NCBI GenBank assembly: GCA_963704535.1 | Contig: OY969916.1 | Span: 558,001-622,000 of the forward strand | Source: G963704535 sp963704535 | Lineage (GTDB): Bacteria; Chloroflexota; Chloroflexia; Chloroflexales; Roseiflexaceae | DNA: 64,000 nucleotides | Reading direction: 5' to 3' | Shown: positions 16,961 to 26,703 of the stretch, in pieces | Layout of the letters: every line of letters starts with the position of its first letter | Position numbering within the stretch: position 1 is the stretch's first letter | Notes under the pieces: generated by a model | Databases searched by the model: none | The model's input: only the letters and a program-made list of their open reading frames with translations | Told to the model about the DNA's origin: nothing | Translations under genes and position numbers: made by a program

Positions 16961-17014
16961 CCGTGAAACGTGAAACGTGAACTCAACCAGCACTTCACGT
17001 TTCACGTTTCACGG
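16961..17014. repeat. Inverted heptamer repeat (GTGAAAC / GTTTCAC)
   Basis: CCGTGAAACGTGAAACGTGA, about 13 bases, then TCACGTTTCACGTTTCACGG. This is a near-perfect hairpin lying between the ECF41 gene and its predicted target promoter, where it could insulate the two transcription units. Confidence 0.8.
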
Positions 17015-17020
17015 GAGTGC

Positions 17021-17047
17021 TGTCACATCCGCGCCGCCTCGCTCGTC
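17021..17047 (+). promoter_or_regulatory. Predicted ECF41-dependent promoter
   Basis: TGTCACA (17021-17027), exactly 16 bases, CGTC (17044-17047). This equals the promoter described for ECF41 sigma factors. It lies 52 bases before the start codon of the downstream NAD(P)-binding protein and next to the ECF41 gene itself. Confidence 0.8.
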
Positions 17048-17099
17048 TCATGGCAAACCTGGTCTGATATATCGCTCATCTACGCGATGGAGGTTTGCC

Positions 17100-17957
17100 A
17101 TGAAGCGCATTTTGGTTACAGGCGGGTCCGGCGGGCTGGGCCGTGAGGTCGTCAGAGAGCTTGGAGACGCCGGTTACACCGTCCGAATCATGAGCCGCCG
17201 CCCGCGCCCAACCAACCACGACCCGGCTATCGAGTGGGCTCAGGCCGACCTGGAGAGCGGCGCCGGGCTGCGCGCAGCGGCCGACGGCATCCACACGATT
17301 GTCCACGCGGCCTCGCACGCCCCGCTGTCCTCCGGCAAGCTCAAGGATCTGGTCGCCTACCCGGAGCACGTCGACGTCGACGGCACTCGGCGGCTGTTGG
17401 AGCACGCCCGCGCCGCTGGCGTCGCGCATGTCGCCTATATCTCGATCGTGGGCATCGACCAGGTGCCGATGACCTACTACCGCGCCAAGCTCAAGGCCGA
17501 GGCGCTGTTCCAGGCGGGCGGCGTGCCCTGGACGATCCTGCGCGCCACCCAGTTCTTCACACTGATCGACTTCACCCTCCAGGGCCTCATGAGGCTGCCC
17601 CTGGCCATGATCCCGGCCGGCTGGCAGTTCCAGCCGGTCGACACCCGCGAGGTCGCCGCCCGCCTGCGCGAAAGCGTCGACGCCGGGCTGGCCGGCCAGC
17701 TTCCTGACTTGGGCGGCCCGCAGGTGTACTCCATCGAGGACCTGGCCAGATCGTGGCTGCGGGCGCGCGGGCGGCAGCGGCGCCTGCTGCGCTTGCGGCT
17801 GCCGGGGAAGATGTCTGCCGCTATACGCGGCGGCGGGCTGACCTGCCCCCAGCACCGCGACGGGATCTTGACTTGGGAGGAGTGGATTCAGGAGATCTAC
17901 GCGCAGCCAGTGACAGCAAGAGTCCTTTCCACCACGGGTCGAAAAGGGGGAGTTTGA
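17100..17957 (+). CDS. NAD(P)-binding NmrA/SDR-a-like epimerase-type protein, probable ECF41 target
   Basis: A 285-residue atypical short-chain dehydrogenase. It starts with the Rossmann loop MKRILVTGGSGGLGREVV (GGxGxxG). The Arg-rich IMSRRPRP stretch suggests NADP. AYISIVGIDQVPMTYYRAKLKAE has YxxxK-like spacing (YYRAK), followed by PWTILRATQFF typical of NmrA-like proteins. ATG at 17100 follows GGAGG. The last ~10 residues (STTGRKGGV) and the stop codon are encoded by a family A repeat, so the native C-terminus may have ended earlier. Expression is probably driven by the ECF41 promoter upstream. Substrate unknown. Confidence 0.8.
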   Translation: MKRILVTGGSGGLGREVVRELGDAGYTVRIMSRRPRPTNHDPAIEWAQADLESGAGLRAAADGIHTIVHAASHAPLSSGKLKDLVAYPEHVDVDGTRRLLEHARAAGVAHVAYISIVGIDQVPMTYYRAKLKAEALFQAGGVPWTILRATQFFTLIDFTLQGLMRLPLAMIPAGWQFQPVDTREVAARLRESVDAGLAGQLPDLGGPQVYSIEDLARSWLRARGRQRRLLRLRLPGKMSAAIRGGGLTCPQHRDGILTWEEWIQEIYAQPVTARVLSTTGRKGGV

Positions 17958-17995
17958 GGGGTCGCCCCTCAAGAACCCTTCTCACCACGGATTGT
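17930..17995. repeat. Family A partial copy overlapping the 3' end of the epimerase gene
   Basis: CCACCACGGGTCGAAAAGGGGGAGTTTGAGGGG, then TCG, then CCCCTCAAGAACCC. The TGA stop of the upstream gene lies inside GAGTTTGAGGGG. A heptamer array (CTCCAAT units, 18008-18066) follows. Confidence 0.7.
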
Positions 17996-18084
17996 TTCCA
18001 AGAGATCAGAGACTGGAGATTAGTTCATCACAATCTCCAATCTCCAATCTCTAATCTCCAATCTCGAGCAATAAGGAGAATCCT

Positions 18085-18519
18085 ATGATCACGACAACCA
18101 ACATCGCGCCTCACCCACGGCTGGCCCAGCTTATCGTCGGCCTGACCGGGGCGCTGAATCTGCTGGCCGGCATCGCCCTGCTGGTCGCGCCGGTCTGGTT
18201 CTACGACACGATCGGTACCTTCCCGCCGTATAATCGCCATTTCCTGGGCGACTTGGGTAGTTTTCTGCTGCCGCTCGGCGCCGGGCTGCTGGTCGCCGCG
18301 CGCGACCCGGCCAGGCATGCGCTGCTGATCGGCGTCGTCGCCCTGGGCAGCCTGCTGCATAGCCTCAACCACACCTACGACGCGCTGATCGGTCGGGCGC
18401 CGCTGGTCTTCTGGCTCACCGACACGTTGCCGCTGCTCCTGGTCGGCGTGCTGATGGCCCTGGCCTACGCCAGCCTATCATCTCCGCATCAGGAACATCT
18501 CCGCACCCGCGTGCTATAA
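18085..18519 (+). CDS. Small integral membrane protein, four TM helices
   Basis: A 144-residue protein with four predicted helices (LIVGLTGALNLLAGIALLVAPVWF, FLLPLGAGLLVAA, HALLIGVVALGSLLHSLNHTY, VFWLTDTLPLLLVGVLMALAYA). Conserved-looking polar residues are NRHFLGDLG and HSLNH. No family recognised with confidence; it resembles small DUF4345/DoxX-like proteins. AAGGAG precedes the ATG. It lies 128 bases after the ECF41 target gene on the same strand and could be part of the same regulon. Confidence 0.6.
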   Translation: MITTTNIAPHPRLAQLIVGLTGALNLLAGIALLVAPVWFYDTIGTFPPYNRHFLGDLGSFLLPLGAGLLVAARDPARHALLIGVVALGSLLHSLNHTYDALIGRAPLVFWLTDTLPLLLVGVLMALAYASLSSPHQEHLRTRVL

Positions 18520-18825
18520 TGGCCGCACAGCGGCACCTGGCATCATAGTACTGTGCCGGAGCACATTCGTCCCGGTGTTGGCATATAGCTTGCTTAGACA
18601 AGGTTTCGGAAGGCGCCATTCCACTTTACAATGTGGGTGGGGGGAGACTGAGGGGGCTACCCCCTCAAACCCCCTTTTTTCATAGAACTGTAAAGCTCCC
18701 AAGAACCTTGTCTTATCAGCATAGATGTGGCAAGTATCGAGAGAACGTGGGAAGTGAAGCGTGACCAACACGGCGCCAGTTACAGATCATGCGACACTGC
18801 TAATGTTTCAGTGGTGAGGTGATCT
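18520..18825. repeat. Gene-free stretch with a family B element
   Basis: From ~18597 to ~18718 there is a family B element. It begins AGACAAGGTTTCGGA and ends CAAGAACCTTGTCTTA, so the ends are inverted. Its centre is ACTGAGGGGGCTACCCCCTCA. A TATAAT-like CTATAATGG lies at ~18516. The rest (18720-18825) shows no feature. Confidence 0.6.
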
Positions 18826-19941
18826 GTGCCTAAGTGGAGCGACTTCGGCAACATTTGGACGACGTTGCGTGAGCTGGATGTGAACGCGATCCGCGACGAG
18901 GCCGAGCGCCCGGTCGCGATCACCTGTGTCGGCCACGACCAGGCTCTTGATCAGCTCGATCACCTGCTGCGCGCCGGCGGCGGGGCCAATCGCTACCCAG
19001 CCGTCGGCACCAATCCATTGGAACTCGTCCCGCTGGCGCAGGCCGCCCGCGCCTCCAGTCTCACCTCCAGCGATTTGCTGGTAACGGTCGTCGACGCGCG
19101 CCAGCCACTCGCCCCGGCCGAGGCCGAGTCGTTTAGCCAGCTTGAAACCCTCCCGATCCCTTTTCTGGTCGTCTTGCTCTACGGCGAGCGGCTGGCGTCG
19201 GGCTCGGCCGCGCTCCCGGCGGCGATCCACTCGCGCACTGTCGCGATCCCCGACCCCGAAGCCCTCGACGCCGCCGACCGGCTCGCGACGGCGGTGCTCA
19301 ACCGGCTGCCCGGCGAGCTGCACCTCAGTGCCGCCAGGCGCCTGCCTGGCCTGCGCGCGATCTACGCCCGCGAGCTGATCGCCAGCACATCGTTCACCAA
19401 TGCCACCTACGCGCTCGCCTCGGGCCTCCCGGAGCAGATCCCGATTATCAGCGTGCCGTTCGCCGCCGCCGATATCCTGGTGCTCACCAAGAACCAGGCG
19501 CTGCTGGTGTACCGGCTGGCGCTGGCCTACGGCGCTCCACCCGACTTCCAGGCCCGCATCCGCGAGGTGCTGCCGGTGGTCGGCGGCGCGTTCCTGTGGC
19601 GGCAGGCCGCCCGCAGCTTGATCGGGCTGATCCCAATCTGGGGGCTGCTGCCGAAGGTCGCCGTCTCCTATGCCGGGACCTATACCACCGGCGTGGCAGC
19701 ATGGCGCTGGTATGAGAGTGGCGAGATCGTCTCGACCGACCAGCTCAAGCGCATCTCCGGCGAGGCGATCAAGATCGGCCGGGCCAGGGCCGGCGAGCTG
19801 ATCGCCCGCGCCCGCGCGGCCCGCTCCCAGGCGACCTCCCACGCCCGCGCTAACGGTGGTTTCTTCAGCCGCCTGATGCAACTGCTGCCCGGCCGCCGCA
19901 AACCGCGCCAACTGACCCCACCGGAACAACAGGACAAGTGA
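18826..19941 (+). CDS. DUF697/YcjF-like protein
   Basis: A 371-residue protein starting at GTG 18826, preceded by GTGAGGTGATCT. Residues ~1-150 recall a degenerate GTPase-like region (ITCVGHDQALDQLDHLL, LLVTVVDARQPLAPAE) without a recognisable P-loop. Residues ~170-320 match the DUF697 domain seen at the C-terminus of YcjF/Era-like GTPases (LPGLRAIYARELIASTSFTNATYALASGLPEQIPIISVPFAAADILVLTKNQALLVYRLALAYG...GIPIWGLLPKVAVSYAGTY). It is probably membrane-associated via hydrophobic helices. It lies upstream of murA. Function unknown. Confidence 0.65.
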   Translation: MPKWSDFGNIWTTLRELDVNAIRDEAERPVAITCVGHDQALDQLDHLLRAGGGANRYPAVGTNPLELVPLAQAARASSLTSSDLLVTVVDARQPLAPAEAESFSQLETLPIPFLVVLLYGERLASGSAALPAAIHSRTVAIPDPEALDAADRLATAVLNRLPGELHLSAARRLPGLRAIYARELIASTSFTNATYALASGLPEQIPIISVPFAAADILVLTKNQALLVYRLALAYGAPPDFQARIREVLPVVGGAFLWRQAARSLIGLIPIWGLLPKVAVSYAGTYTTGVAAWRWYESGEIVSTDQLKRISGEAIKIGRARAGELIARARAARSQATSHARANGGFFSRLMQLLPGRRKPRQLTPPEQQDK

Positions 19942-20042
19942 ATTGAGAATTGCGAATTGAGAATTGAGAACCTGTAGGGCAGGTCCTCCGTGGTCAGTTG
20001 TCCGTGGTCCGTTGCAACACGCAACACGCAACACGTTTCACG
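19942..20042. repeat. Heptamer repeats of three types before murA
   Basis: GAATTGA units (19942-19968), TTGTCCG-type units (19990-20010) and GCAACAC units (20012-20036) follow one another. The murA ribosome-binding site AGGAGG is only a few bases beyond them. Confidence 0.75.
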
Positions 20043-20058
20043 CATCCCAGGAGGACAT

Positions 20059-21340
20059 TTGGAACGCTTCATCATCGAGGGTGGTCGCCAACTCAGCGGC
20101 ACCATCGTCCCTGCCGGCAACAAGAACGCCGCGCTGCCCGCGCTGGCGGCTGTACTGCTGGCCAACTCGGAAGTTGTGCTGCACAATATACCGATCATTG
20201 GCGATGTCATCACCAAGATCGCGCTGCTTCAGAGCCTGGGCGTGCGTGTAGAACGGCGCGGTGAGCATAGCTGGGCGCTGAACCCTGCTGGCGTCGGCGA
20301 TGCCCAGCCGGATGTCGCGCTGGCCCGCAAAATCCGCACCAGCGTCCTGCTGGCCGGCCCGCTGCTGGCGCGGCGCGGCCACGTGACCTTGCCGCGCCCC
20401 GGCGGCGATGTGATCGGGCGGCGGCGGCTCGACACCCATTTTCTGGCGCTACGCGCCCTGGGCGCCGCAATCGAGATCACGCCGGGTGAGTATGTGCTGC
20501 GCGCCGACCGGCTACGCGGCGCCGATATCTTCCTGGACGAGATGAGCGTAACTGGCACTGAGCAGGCCATTATGGCGGCCGTGCTGGCCGAGGGCACGAC
20601 GACCATCTGCAACGCCGCGTCCGAGCCACACGTTCAGGACCTCTGCCGCATGCTCAACGCCCTCGGCGGCCGCATCAGCGGCGTCGGCACCAATATGTTG
20701 ACGATCGAAGGGGTACGCCAGCTCGACGGTGGCACATACACGATCGGCCCGGACTTTATGGAGGTCGCCTCGTTTATTGGGCTGGCCGCCGTCACCCGCA
20801 GCGCGATCCGCATCGCCAACGCCCGGCCCGACGAGCACCGCATGACCAGGATCGCCTTCGGGCGCCTGGGCGTGACCTGGTACGACGATGGAGCCGATAT
20901 CGTCGTACCGGCGGGGCAGGAGCTGCGCGTCCGTGAAGATGCCCACAACGCCATCCCCAAGATCGAACTCGGCCCCCTGGCCTGGCTTCAACCCCGACCT
21001 GATCAGTATCGCGCTGGTGGTCGCCACCCAGTCGCGCGGCACGGTGCTCATCCACGAGAAGATGTTCGAGAGCCGGCTGTTCTTCGTCGACCGGCTGATC
21101 GGCATGGGCGCCCGGATCGTCCTGTGCGACCCGCACCGCGCCGTCGTCGTCGGGCCGAGCCAGCTCTACGGCGAGACGGAACTGCCCAGCCCCGACATCC
21201 GCGCCGGCATGGCGCTGCTGCTGGCCGCGCTCTGCGCCCAGGGCCAGAGCATTATCTACAACATCGGCCAGATCGACCGCGGCTACGAGCGGATCGAGCA
21301 GCGGCTGCGCACCCTCGGCGCACAGATCGAGCGAGTGTGA
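20059..21340 (+). CDS. murA: UDP-N-acetylglucosamine 1-carboxyvinyltransferase, Cys-to-Asp active site, with apparent +1 frameshift
   Basis: First committed enzyme of peptidoglycan synthesis, transferring enolpyruvate from PEP to UDP-GlcNAc. TTG 20059 follows AGGAGG and gives (L)ERFIIEGGRQLSGTIVPAGNKNAALP. The fosfomycin-reactive Cys of the PGGCxIG loop is Asp here (RPGGDVIGRRRLDTH, residue 117), the variant known in naturally fosfomycin-resistant MurA. The frame breaks in a run of five C (20973-20977). Removing one C restores KIELGPWPGFNPDLISIAL and a normal C-terminus (DRGYERIEQRLRTLGAQIERV) ending at 21340. Because murA is essential in walled bacteria, a sequence error is likelier than a true pseudogene. 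Confidence 0.85.
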
Positions 21341-21403
21341 TACAATAGCGCAACCTCATCCTGGCCGACTCACCTGATCAGTGTGGTACAATAGAATCCC
21401 TCG

Positions 21404-21501
21404 GAGACTATCTGAAAAGGGGGAGTTTGAGGGGTAAACCCCTCAAGGTCTCCGTTCTACCACGGATCGCGAATGGCACGTGAGCCTTTTCAGACAGCTT
21501 C
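21404..21501. mobile_element. MITE-like element, family A, divergent complete copy
   Basis: GAGACTATCTGAAAAG (21404-21419) and CTTTTCAGACAGCTTC (21486-21501) are imperfect terminal inverted repeats around a GAGTTTGAGGGG / CCCCTCAAGG core. Two TACAAT sequences (21344 and 21387) upstream may be -10 elements for the sigma-54 activator gene. Confidence 0.7.
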
Positions 21502-21615
21502 TCAAAGAGTTTTAGAACATCAATCACAGCAACATATGGGGCCATCAGCTAGCCGCGAAGCCGTCGCTGCTTTGCCGGGGCTGATCTTGATACCAATGTG
21601 AGATGGGAGGTGCGT

Positions 21616-22980
<1,365 letters not shown>

Positions 22981-23040
22981 GCGCCGCTCCTACACGCCCC
23001 TTTTTCCAGAACTGCAAAGCGCCAATCAATCTTTGTGCAA

Positions 23041-23079
23041 TGGAAAGGCTCTCCTGATATTCTCAGGAGAGCCTTTCCA
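23041..23079. terminator. Perfect 17-bp hairpin between convergent genes
   Basis: TGGAAAGGCTCTCCTGA, a five-base loop, and its exact complement. Probably a bidirectional terminator for the sigma-54 activator and the minus-strand gene beyond. There is no long U-tract, so termination is inferred from position. Confidence 0.65.
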
Positions 23080-23148
23080 TACATCGCGCAATCTGGCGCA
23101 TTGGCCGGCTAGCAAATCACGTGCCACTATTCATGGCACACTTCTTGC

Positions 23149-23598
23149 TTACCCCTTAGTTACAACCCGATAGATGACCAGGGCCTGCGGTCCTCCATCG
23201 TCACGCAGCACAATCTCGATCTGATCACGGTGGACCAAACCCCGGCTCAACGGATCAAAACTCGGACGCCCTTCAAGATAATAGTAGTAGGTAGAACCCT
23301 TGAGCGAGAAGCCACGAATGTTGCTTGATCGCGCGGTGATGCCGGGCGCGACGTCGATCAGCGCATCCTCGACCGTCCCGTTCAGGCGTGCCCAGACTGC
23401 CTCACGAACAATTGCGTGGTCGGGGATGTTCGCCAGTGGGGCGCGGGCCGGAAGAAGCGAAACGATCAGGATGAGCATGCCCGCGATAAACACCCCAGTC
23501 AGGGCAAAGAGGGTCCAGAAGAGCCGAGGGGTCGCGCGCCAGACGGGAACAGCTCGATGCTGGCTGCCGGCAACACGTGAAACCTGTACGTCGATCAC
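23149..23598 (-). CDS. Single-pass membrane protein with soluble C-terminal domain, unknown
   Basis: About 149 residues from GTG 23598 (GGGGAGG lies six bases upstream; GTG 23601 is an alternative). One membrane helix (LFWTLFALTGVFIAGMLILIVSLL) is followed by a ~95-residue domain (DHAIVREAVWARLNGTVEDALIDVAPGITARSSNIRGFSLKGSTYYYYLEGRPSFDPLSRG...). No family recognised. It sits convergent to the sigma-54 activator. The LKGSTYYYYLEGRPSFDPLSRG segment is distinctive enough for homolog searches. Confidence 0.5.
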   Translation of the reverse strand: MIDVQVSRVAGSQHRAVPVWRATPRLFWTLFALTGVFIAGMLILIVSLLPARAPLANIPDHAIVREAVWARLNGTVEDALIDVAPGITARSSNIRGFSLKGSTYYYYLEGRPSFDPLSRGLVHRDQIEIVLRDDGGPQALVIYRVVTKG

Positions 23599-23771
23599 CA
23601 CATGCCTCCCCTGGTACACTGCGGAAAAACCTTTTGTCGGACCATCCGTGCCGGCCCATCCAAGGCCGATGTTTCCTCTATCAGCAGTATGTGTGCCAGA
23701 AACAATCCTACTCTACGATGCTGACCGCCAAAACGCGATTGTGAGGCGCTGATAAATGACTGATATACTAC

Positions 23772-23912
23772 TTCATAATAGGTTTTGCGGTGTGGAGGAG
23801 GCTTGGAGGGGGCTACCCCCTCCAAACCATCCCCGCAAAACCACTGCGGTGTGGAGGAGGCTTGGAGGGGGCTACCCCCTCCAAACCATCCCCGCAAAAC
23901 CACTGTGGTGGA
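23772..23912. repeat. Two tandem copies of palindromic repeat family C
   Basis: Each ~65-bp copy holds GGTTTTGCGG...GGCTTGGAGGGGG, CTAC, CCCCCTCCAAACC...CCCGCAAAACC, so two nested stems are possible. A third copy lies at 38166-38233. The array precedes rpoN. The region 23620-23770 shows no other feature. Confidence 0.75.
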
Positions 23913-23981
23913 CTACTATACTAAACGACGGTTTTGCTCTTTCATGATCAAAGACGAATCACACGTCAGCGAGGTTGCAAG

Positions 23982-25361
23982 ATGATGGATATGTCGATGG
24001 GGATGAGCCTGCTGCCTCAGCAGCAGATGAAAGCCTCGCCCGCACTCATCGCCCTGAATAATATGCTGGTGCTCTCGACGCTTGAGCTTCAGCAGTTGGT
24101 CCAGCAGGAACTGGAGGAGAACCCGGCGCTCGACCAGCTCGAAAGCGAAGAGACGCTGTGCAGCCGCTGCGGCCGGCCGTTGAGCGGTGCAACCTGTATC
24201 TACTGCCTCCACGAGGACATGAAGCTGGCCGAGGCCGAGCGCGAGGACGCCAGCACACTGCCCGGCGACGACGAGTTCGACCCGCTGCTGGCTATCGCAG
24301 CACCGACATCGCTTCAAGAGAACTTACAGCGCGACCTGCATATCGCCCTGCCTGACACCGACCACCTGATCGCCGACTACCTGATCGGGTCGCTCGACGA
24401 CCACGGCTTCCTGGATGGCGAGATCGAGGATATCGCGCAGGTGGTGCGTGCGACCCCCGATCGCATCGAAGCTGTGCTGCACAAGCTCCAGGAACTCGGT
24501 CCGGCCGGCGTCGGCGCCCGCAATGTCCAGGAATGCCTGCTCATCCAGATCGGCCGGCTCGAACGCGCCGGGATCACCAACCCGCATATCCACACGATCA
24601 TCAATGACTATTGGTTCGACCTGGGCGAGCACCGCTACGGCGCGATCGCCCAGGCGATCGGGGTCAGCTATGAGGATATTGTGGCGGCACGTGACTTCAT
24701 GCGCCAACACCTGCGCCCATTCCCGCTTGAGCGCGCCACCGATGGATCAAGCTCGCTGGATGCCTCGTTCCTGGTACCTGATGTGATCATCCGCGATGAA
24801 GGGGAACGCCTGGTCGTCGAGGTGGTCGAGTCGCGCCGCTTCTACCTGCGCCTCAATCCGCTCTACCAGGAACTCGCCCAGGCGATCACCCGCGGCCAGC
24901 AGGATATCACGCACGAGGAGCGCGAGCACCTGAGCACGTTCGTGTCGCGGGCGCGGCTCTTCCTGACCAACCTGCGCCAGCGTCGCGAGACGATCCGCCG
25001 AATCGCCGAGTACCTCGTCGAGCGACAGGAGGCGTTCCTGCGCCGCGGCGTGCGCCACCTGGCAGCGCTCACCCGCGCCGAGGTCGCCGCCGCAATCGGC
25101 GTCCATGAGTCGACCGTCAGCCGCGCCACGGCCAATAAGTATGTCCAGGTCCCCAACAAGGAGATCGTCCCTTTCAGCCACTTCTTTACAGCATCGCTCT
25201 CGGTCAAGGATGTCATCCACGAGCTAATCGCCAACGAGCGCACCCCGCTGACCGATCAGGAGATCGTCGAGATCCTGCGCCAGCGCGGCTTCGACGTCGC
25301 GCGCCGCACCGTTACCAAGTACCGTGGTCAGCTCGGCATTCTGCCGTCAACCCTGCGCTGA
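23982..25361 (+). CDS. rpoN: RNA polymerase sigma-54 factor with a four-cysteine insert
   Basis: A 459-residue sigma-54. Region I is the Gln/Leu-rich N-terminus (LLPQQQMKASPALIALNNMLVLSTLELQQLVQQELEENPAL). The core-binding region runs ~100-270. The C-terminal DNA-binding part contains the HTH (LTRAEVAAAIGVHESTVSRATANKYVQVPNKEIVPFSHFF) and the RpoN box ARRTVTKYRGQLGI. Unusually, residues 60-75 (CSRCGRPLSGATCIYC, CX2CX8CX2C) form a probable zinc knuckle between region I and the core-binding domain. ATG 23982 has GAGG eight bases upstream. It works with AAA+ activators such as the one encoded 1 kb upstream. Confidence 0.92.
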   Translation: MMDMSMGMSLLPQQQMKASPALIALNNMLVLSTLELQQLVQQELEENPALDQLESEETLCSRCGRPLSGATCIYCLHEDMKLAEAEREDASTLPGDDEFDPLLAIAAPTSLQENLQRDLHIALPDTDHLIADYLIGSLDDHGFLDGEIEDIAQVVRATPDRIEAVLHKLQELGPAGVGARNVQECLLIQIGRLERAGITNPHIHTIINDYWFDLGEHRYGAIAQAIGVSYEDIVAARDFMRQHLRPFPLERATDGSSSLDASFLVPDVIIRDEGERLVVEVVESRRFYLRLNPLYQELAQAITRGQQDITHEEREHLSTFVSRARLFLTNLRQRRETIRRIAEYLVERQEAFLRRGVRHLAALTRAEVAAAIGVHESTVSRATANKYVQVPNKEIVPFSHFFTASLSVKDVIHELIANERTPLTDQEIVEILRQRGFDVARRTVTKYRGQLGILPSTLR

Positions 25362-25396
25362 AACGTGATGCGTGAGAGGAGCGCAACAATTCGCCT

Positions 25397-25684
25397 ATGA
25401 ATCTCCGTCATACCCTCACCTACCTGCTCGGCGGCCTCGGATCGCTGCTGCTGGCGCGGCTGCTGCTGAGTTTACTGGCGGCACGCCCGGACAACCCGGC
25501 CTTCCAGGCGCTCTTCGGCCTGACGGCACCGCTGGTCGCGCCGCTGCGATTCCTGGACGCCAGCCAGCCGCGCTTCGGGGCGGTGCTCGAACTCTCGACC
25601 TTGGCACTCTTCGTGCTTCTCATGATGGTAGCGCTGGTCGTTTGGAGCGTGCTTGGGCGGGACAAGCAAGACGATCGACGGTAA
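25397..25684 (+). CDS. YggT-family-like small membrane protein
   Basis: A 95-residue protein with two hydrophobic segments (LLGGLGSLLLARLLLSLLAA and LSTLALFVLLMMVALVVWSVL) around a loop with FGLTAPLVAPLRFLDASQPRFGAV. This resembles the conserved loop of the YggT family. It starts a run of small membrane protein genes after rpoN. Role unknown. Confidence 0.6.
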   Translation: MNLRHTLTYLLGGLGSLLLARLLLSLLAARPDNPAFQALFGLTAPLVAPLRFLDASQPRFGAVLELSTLALFVLLMMVALVVWSVLGRDKQDDRR

Positions 25685-25687
25685 ACG

Positions 25688-25744
25688 GCGGTCTGAAAAG
25701 GGGGAGTTTGAGGGGCAGCTCCCTTCAAGAACCCCTTTCAACTC
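25688..25744. repeat. Family A core palindrome (partial copy)
   Basis: GTCTGAAAAGGGGGAGTTTGAGGGGC, then AGC, then TCCCTTCAAGAACCCC. It lies in the leader of the next gene. Confidence 0.6.
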
Positions 25745-25756
25745 GGAGGTGCAGCG

Positions 25757-26215
25757 GTGACGGAATCAATCCGCAATATCCTGGTGATCGTCCTGGCAGT
25801 GATGGGGACCAGCATCTTTATCGCCCTGATCGGGCTCTTAGCGATCGGGCGCGACATCCGCCGCCTGCGCATCCCCCCCGACGCCGACTACTGGACCACC
25901 ATGCGCTACGTGCCATTCGCGTTGGTCGTGCTGCTCGACCTGCTCGACTTCGGGCTCGACATCTTCGCAGCGCCGATCGCTTGGATCGTACTCAATCGCC
26001 TGGGGCTCTACGGCCTACGCAATAAAGCGGCGGTCGAGGCGCTGATCCCATTTACCCAGCCCATCCCGACCTTCACATTGAGCTGGATCGCGGCGCGCAC
26101 GCTCGACCTGGGCGAGCCGCAGCAGATCCCTGTAAACTGGGAGCGGCGCCCGGGCGGGCCACCGGCACGCCGCCGTCGCCAACGGACAATCATCGATGTA
26201 GACGATCGCCGATAG
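25757..26215 (+). CDS. Membrane protein of unknown function
   Basis: A 152-residue protein starting at GTG 25757. Hydrophobic helices at ~8-32 (ILVIVLAVMGTSIFIALIGLLAIG) and ~55-85 (FALVVLLDLLDFGLDIFAAPIAWIVL), then NRLGLYGLRNKAAVEALIPFTQPIPTFTLSWIAAR. The basic tail (RRPGGPPARRRRQRTIIDVDDRR) is probably cytoplasmic. No family recognised. The gene ends 11 bases before the next and is likely co-transcribed with it. Confidence 0.55.
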   Translation: MTESIRNILVIVLAVMGTSIFIALIGLLAIGRDIRRLRIPPDADYWTTMRYVPFALVVLLDLLDFGLDIFAAPIAWIVLNRLGLYGLRNKAAVEALIPFTQPIPTFTLSWIAARTLDLGEPQQIPVNWERRPGGPPARRRRQRTIIDVDDRR

Positions 26216-26226
26216 GAGGAACGATC

Positions 26227-26538
26227 ATGACGCTGGTTGAACTGCTCGTGTTGCTCATTATCGCCGGCATCGCCGGCGTGATCGCCGAGTTCGTCGTCGG
26301 CTTCAGCCCAGGTGGGTTCCTGGTCTCGATCGGTGTGGGCGTCCTTGGAGCATTCATCGGAACGTGGCTGGCGCGGCAGCTTGGCCTGCCGGAGTTTTTC
26401 ACGCTCACGATCGGCAACCAGCCCTTCCCGATCGTCTGGTCGATCCTCGGCTCGATCCTATTGCTGGCCGTGCTGAGTGTGGTGCGCCGCCCAAGGCGCT
26501 CCTACCGTGCCCCCTCGCGTCGGCGCTACTATCGGTAG
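26227..26538 (+). CDS. GlsB/YeaQ/YmgE-family (transglycosylase-associated) stress membrane protein
   Basis: A 103-residue protein with three hydrophobic segments and the family's glycine pattern (GVIAEFVVGFSPGGFLVSIGVGVLGAFIGTWLARQLG). The tail RRPRRSYRAPSRRRYYR is strongly basic. AGGAACG precedes the ATG. The family is linked to general stress responses in other bacteria, but its molecular role is unclear. A paralog follows at 26704. Confidence 0.75.
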   Translation: MTLVELLVLLIIAGIAGVIAEFVVGFSPGGFLVSIGVGVLGAFIGTWLARQLGLPEFFTLTIGNQPFPIVWSILGSILLLAVLSVVRRPRRSYRAPSRRRYYR

Positions 26539-26703
26539 TACAGCGTAGCCCTTGACAGATGAGCATGCGCTGATCTACAGTGTAGGAGGATGGGCGATGC
26601 GCATCGACTCATGTGAGCTTGAGCGCAACCCGGTCACCATCCTCAACAAGGGGAGAGGAACCACCCACTACATCAACACAATGCTTGCCAAAGGAGGAAC
26701 CTG

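Noticed and set aside
18808..20034. 408-codon frame antisense to the DUF697-like gene
   Set aside because: No domain, extends through heptamer repeats, and contradicts the supported plus-strand gene.
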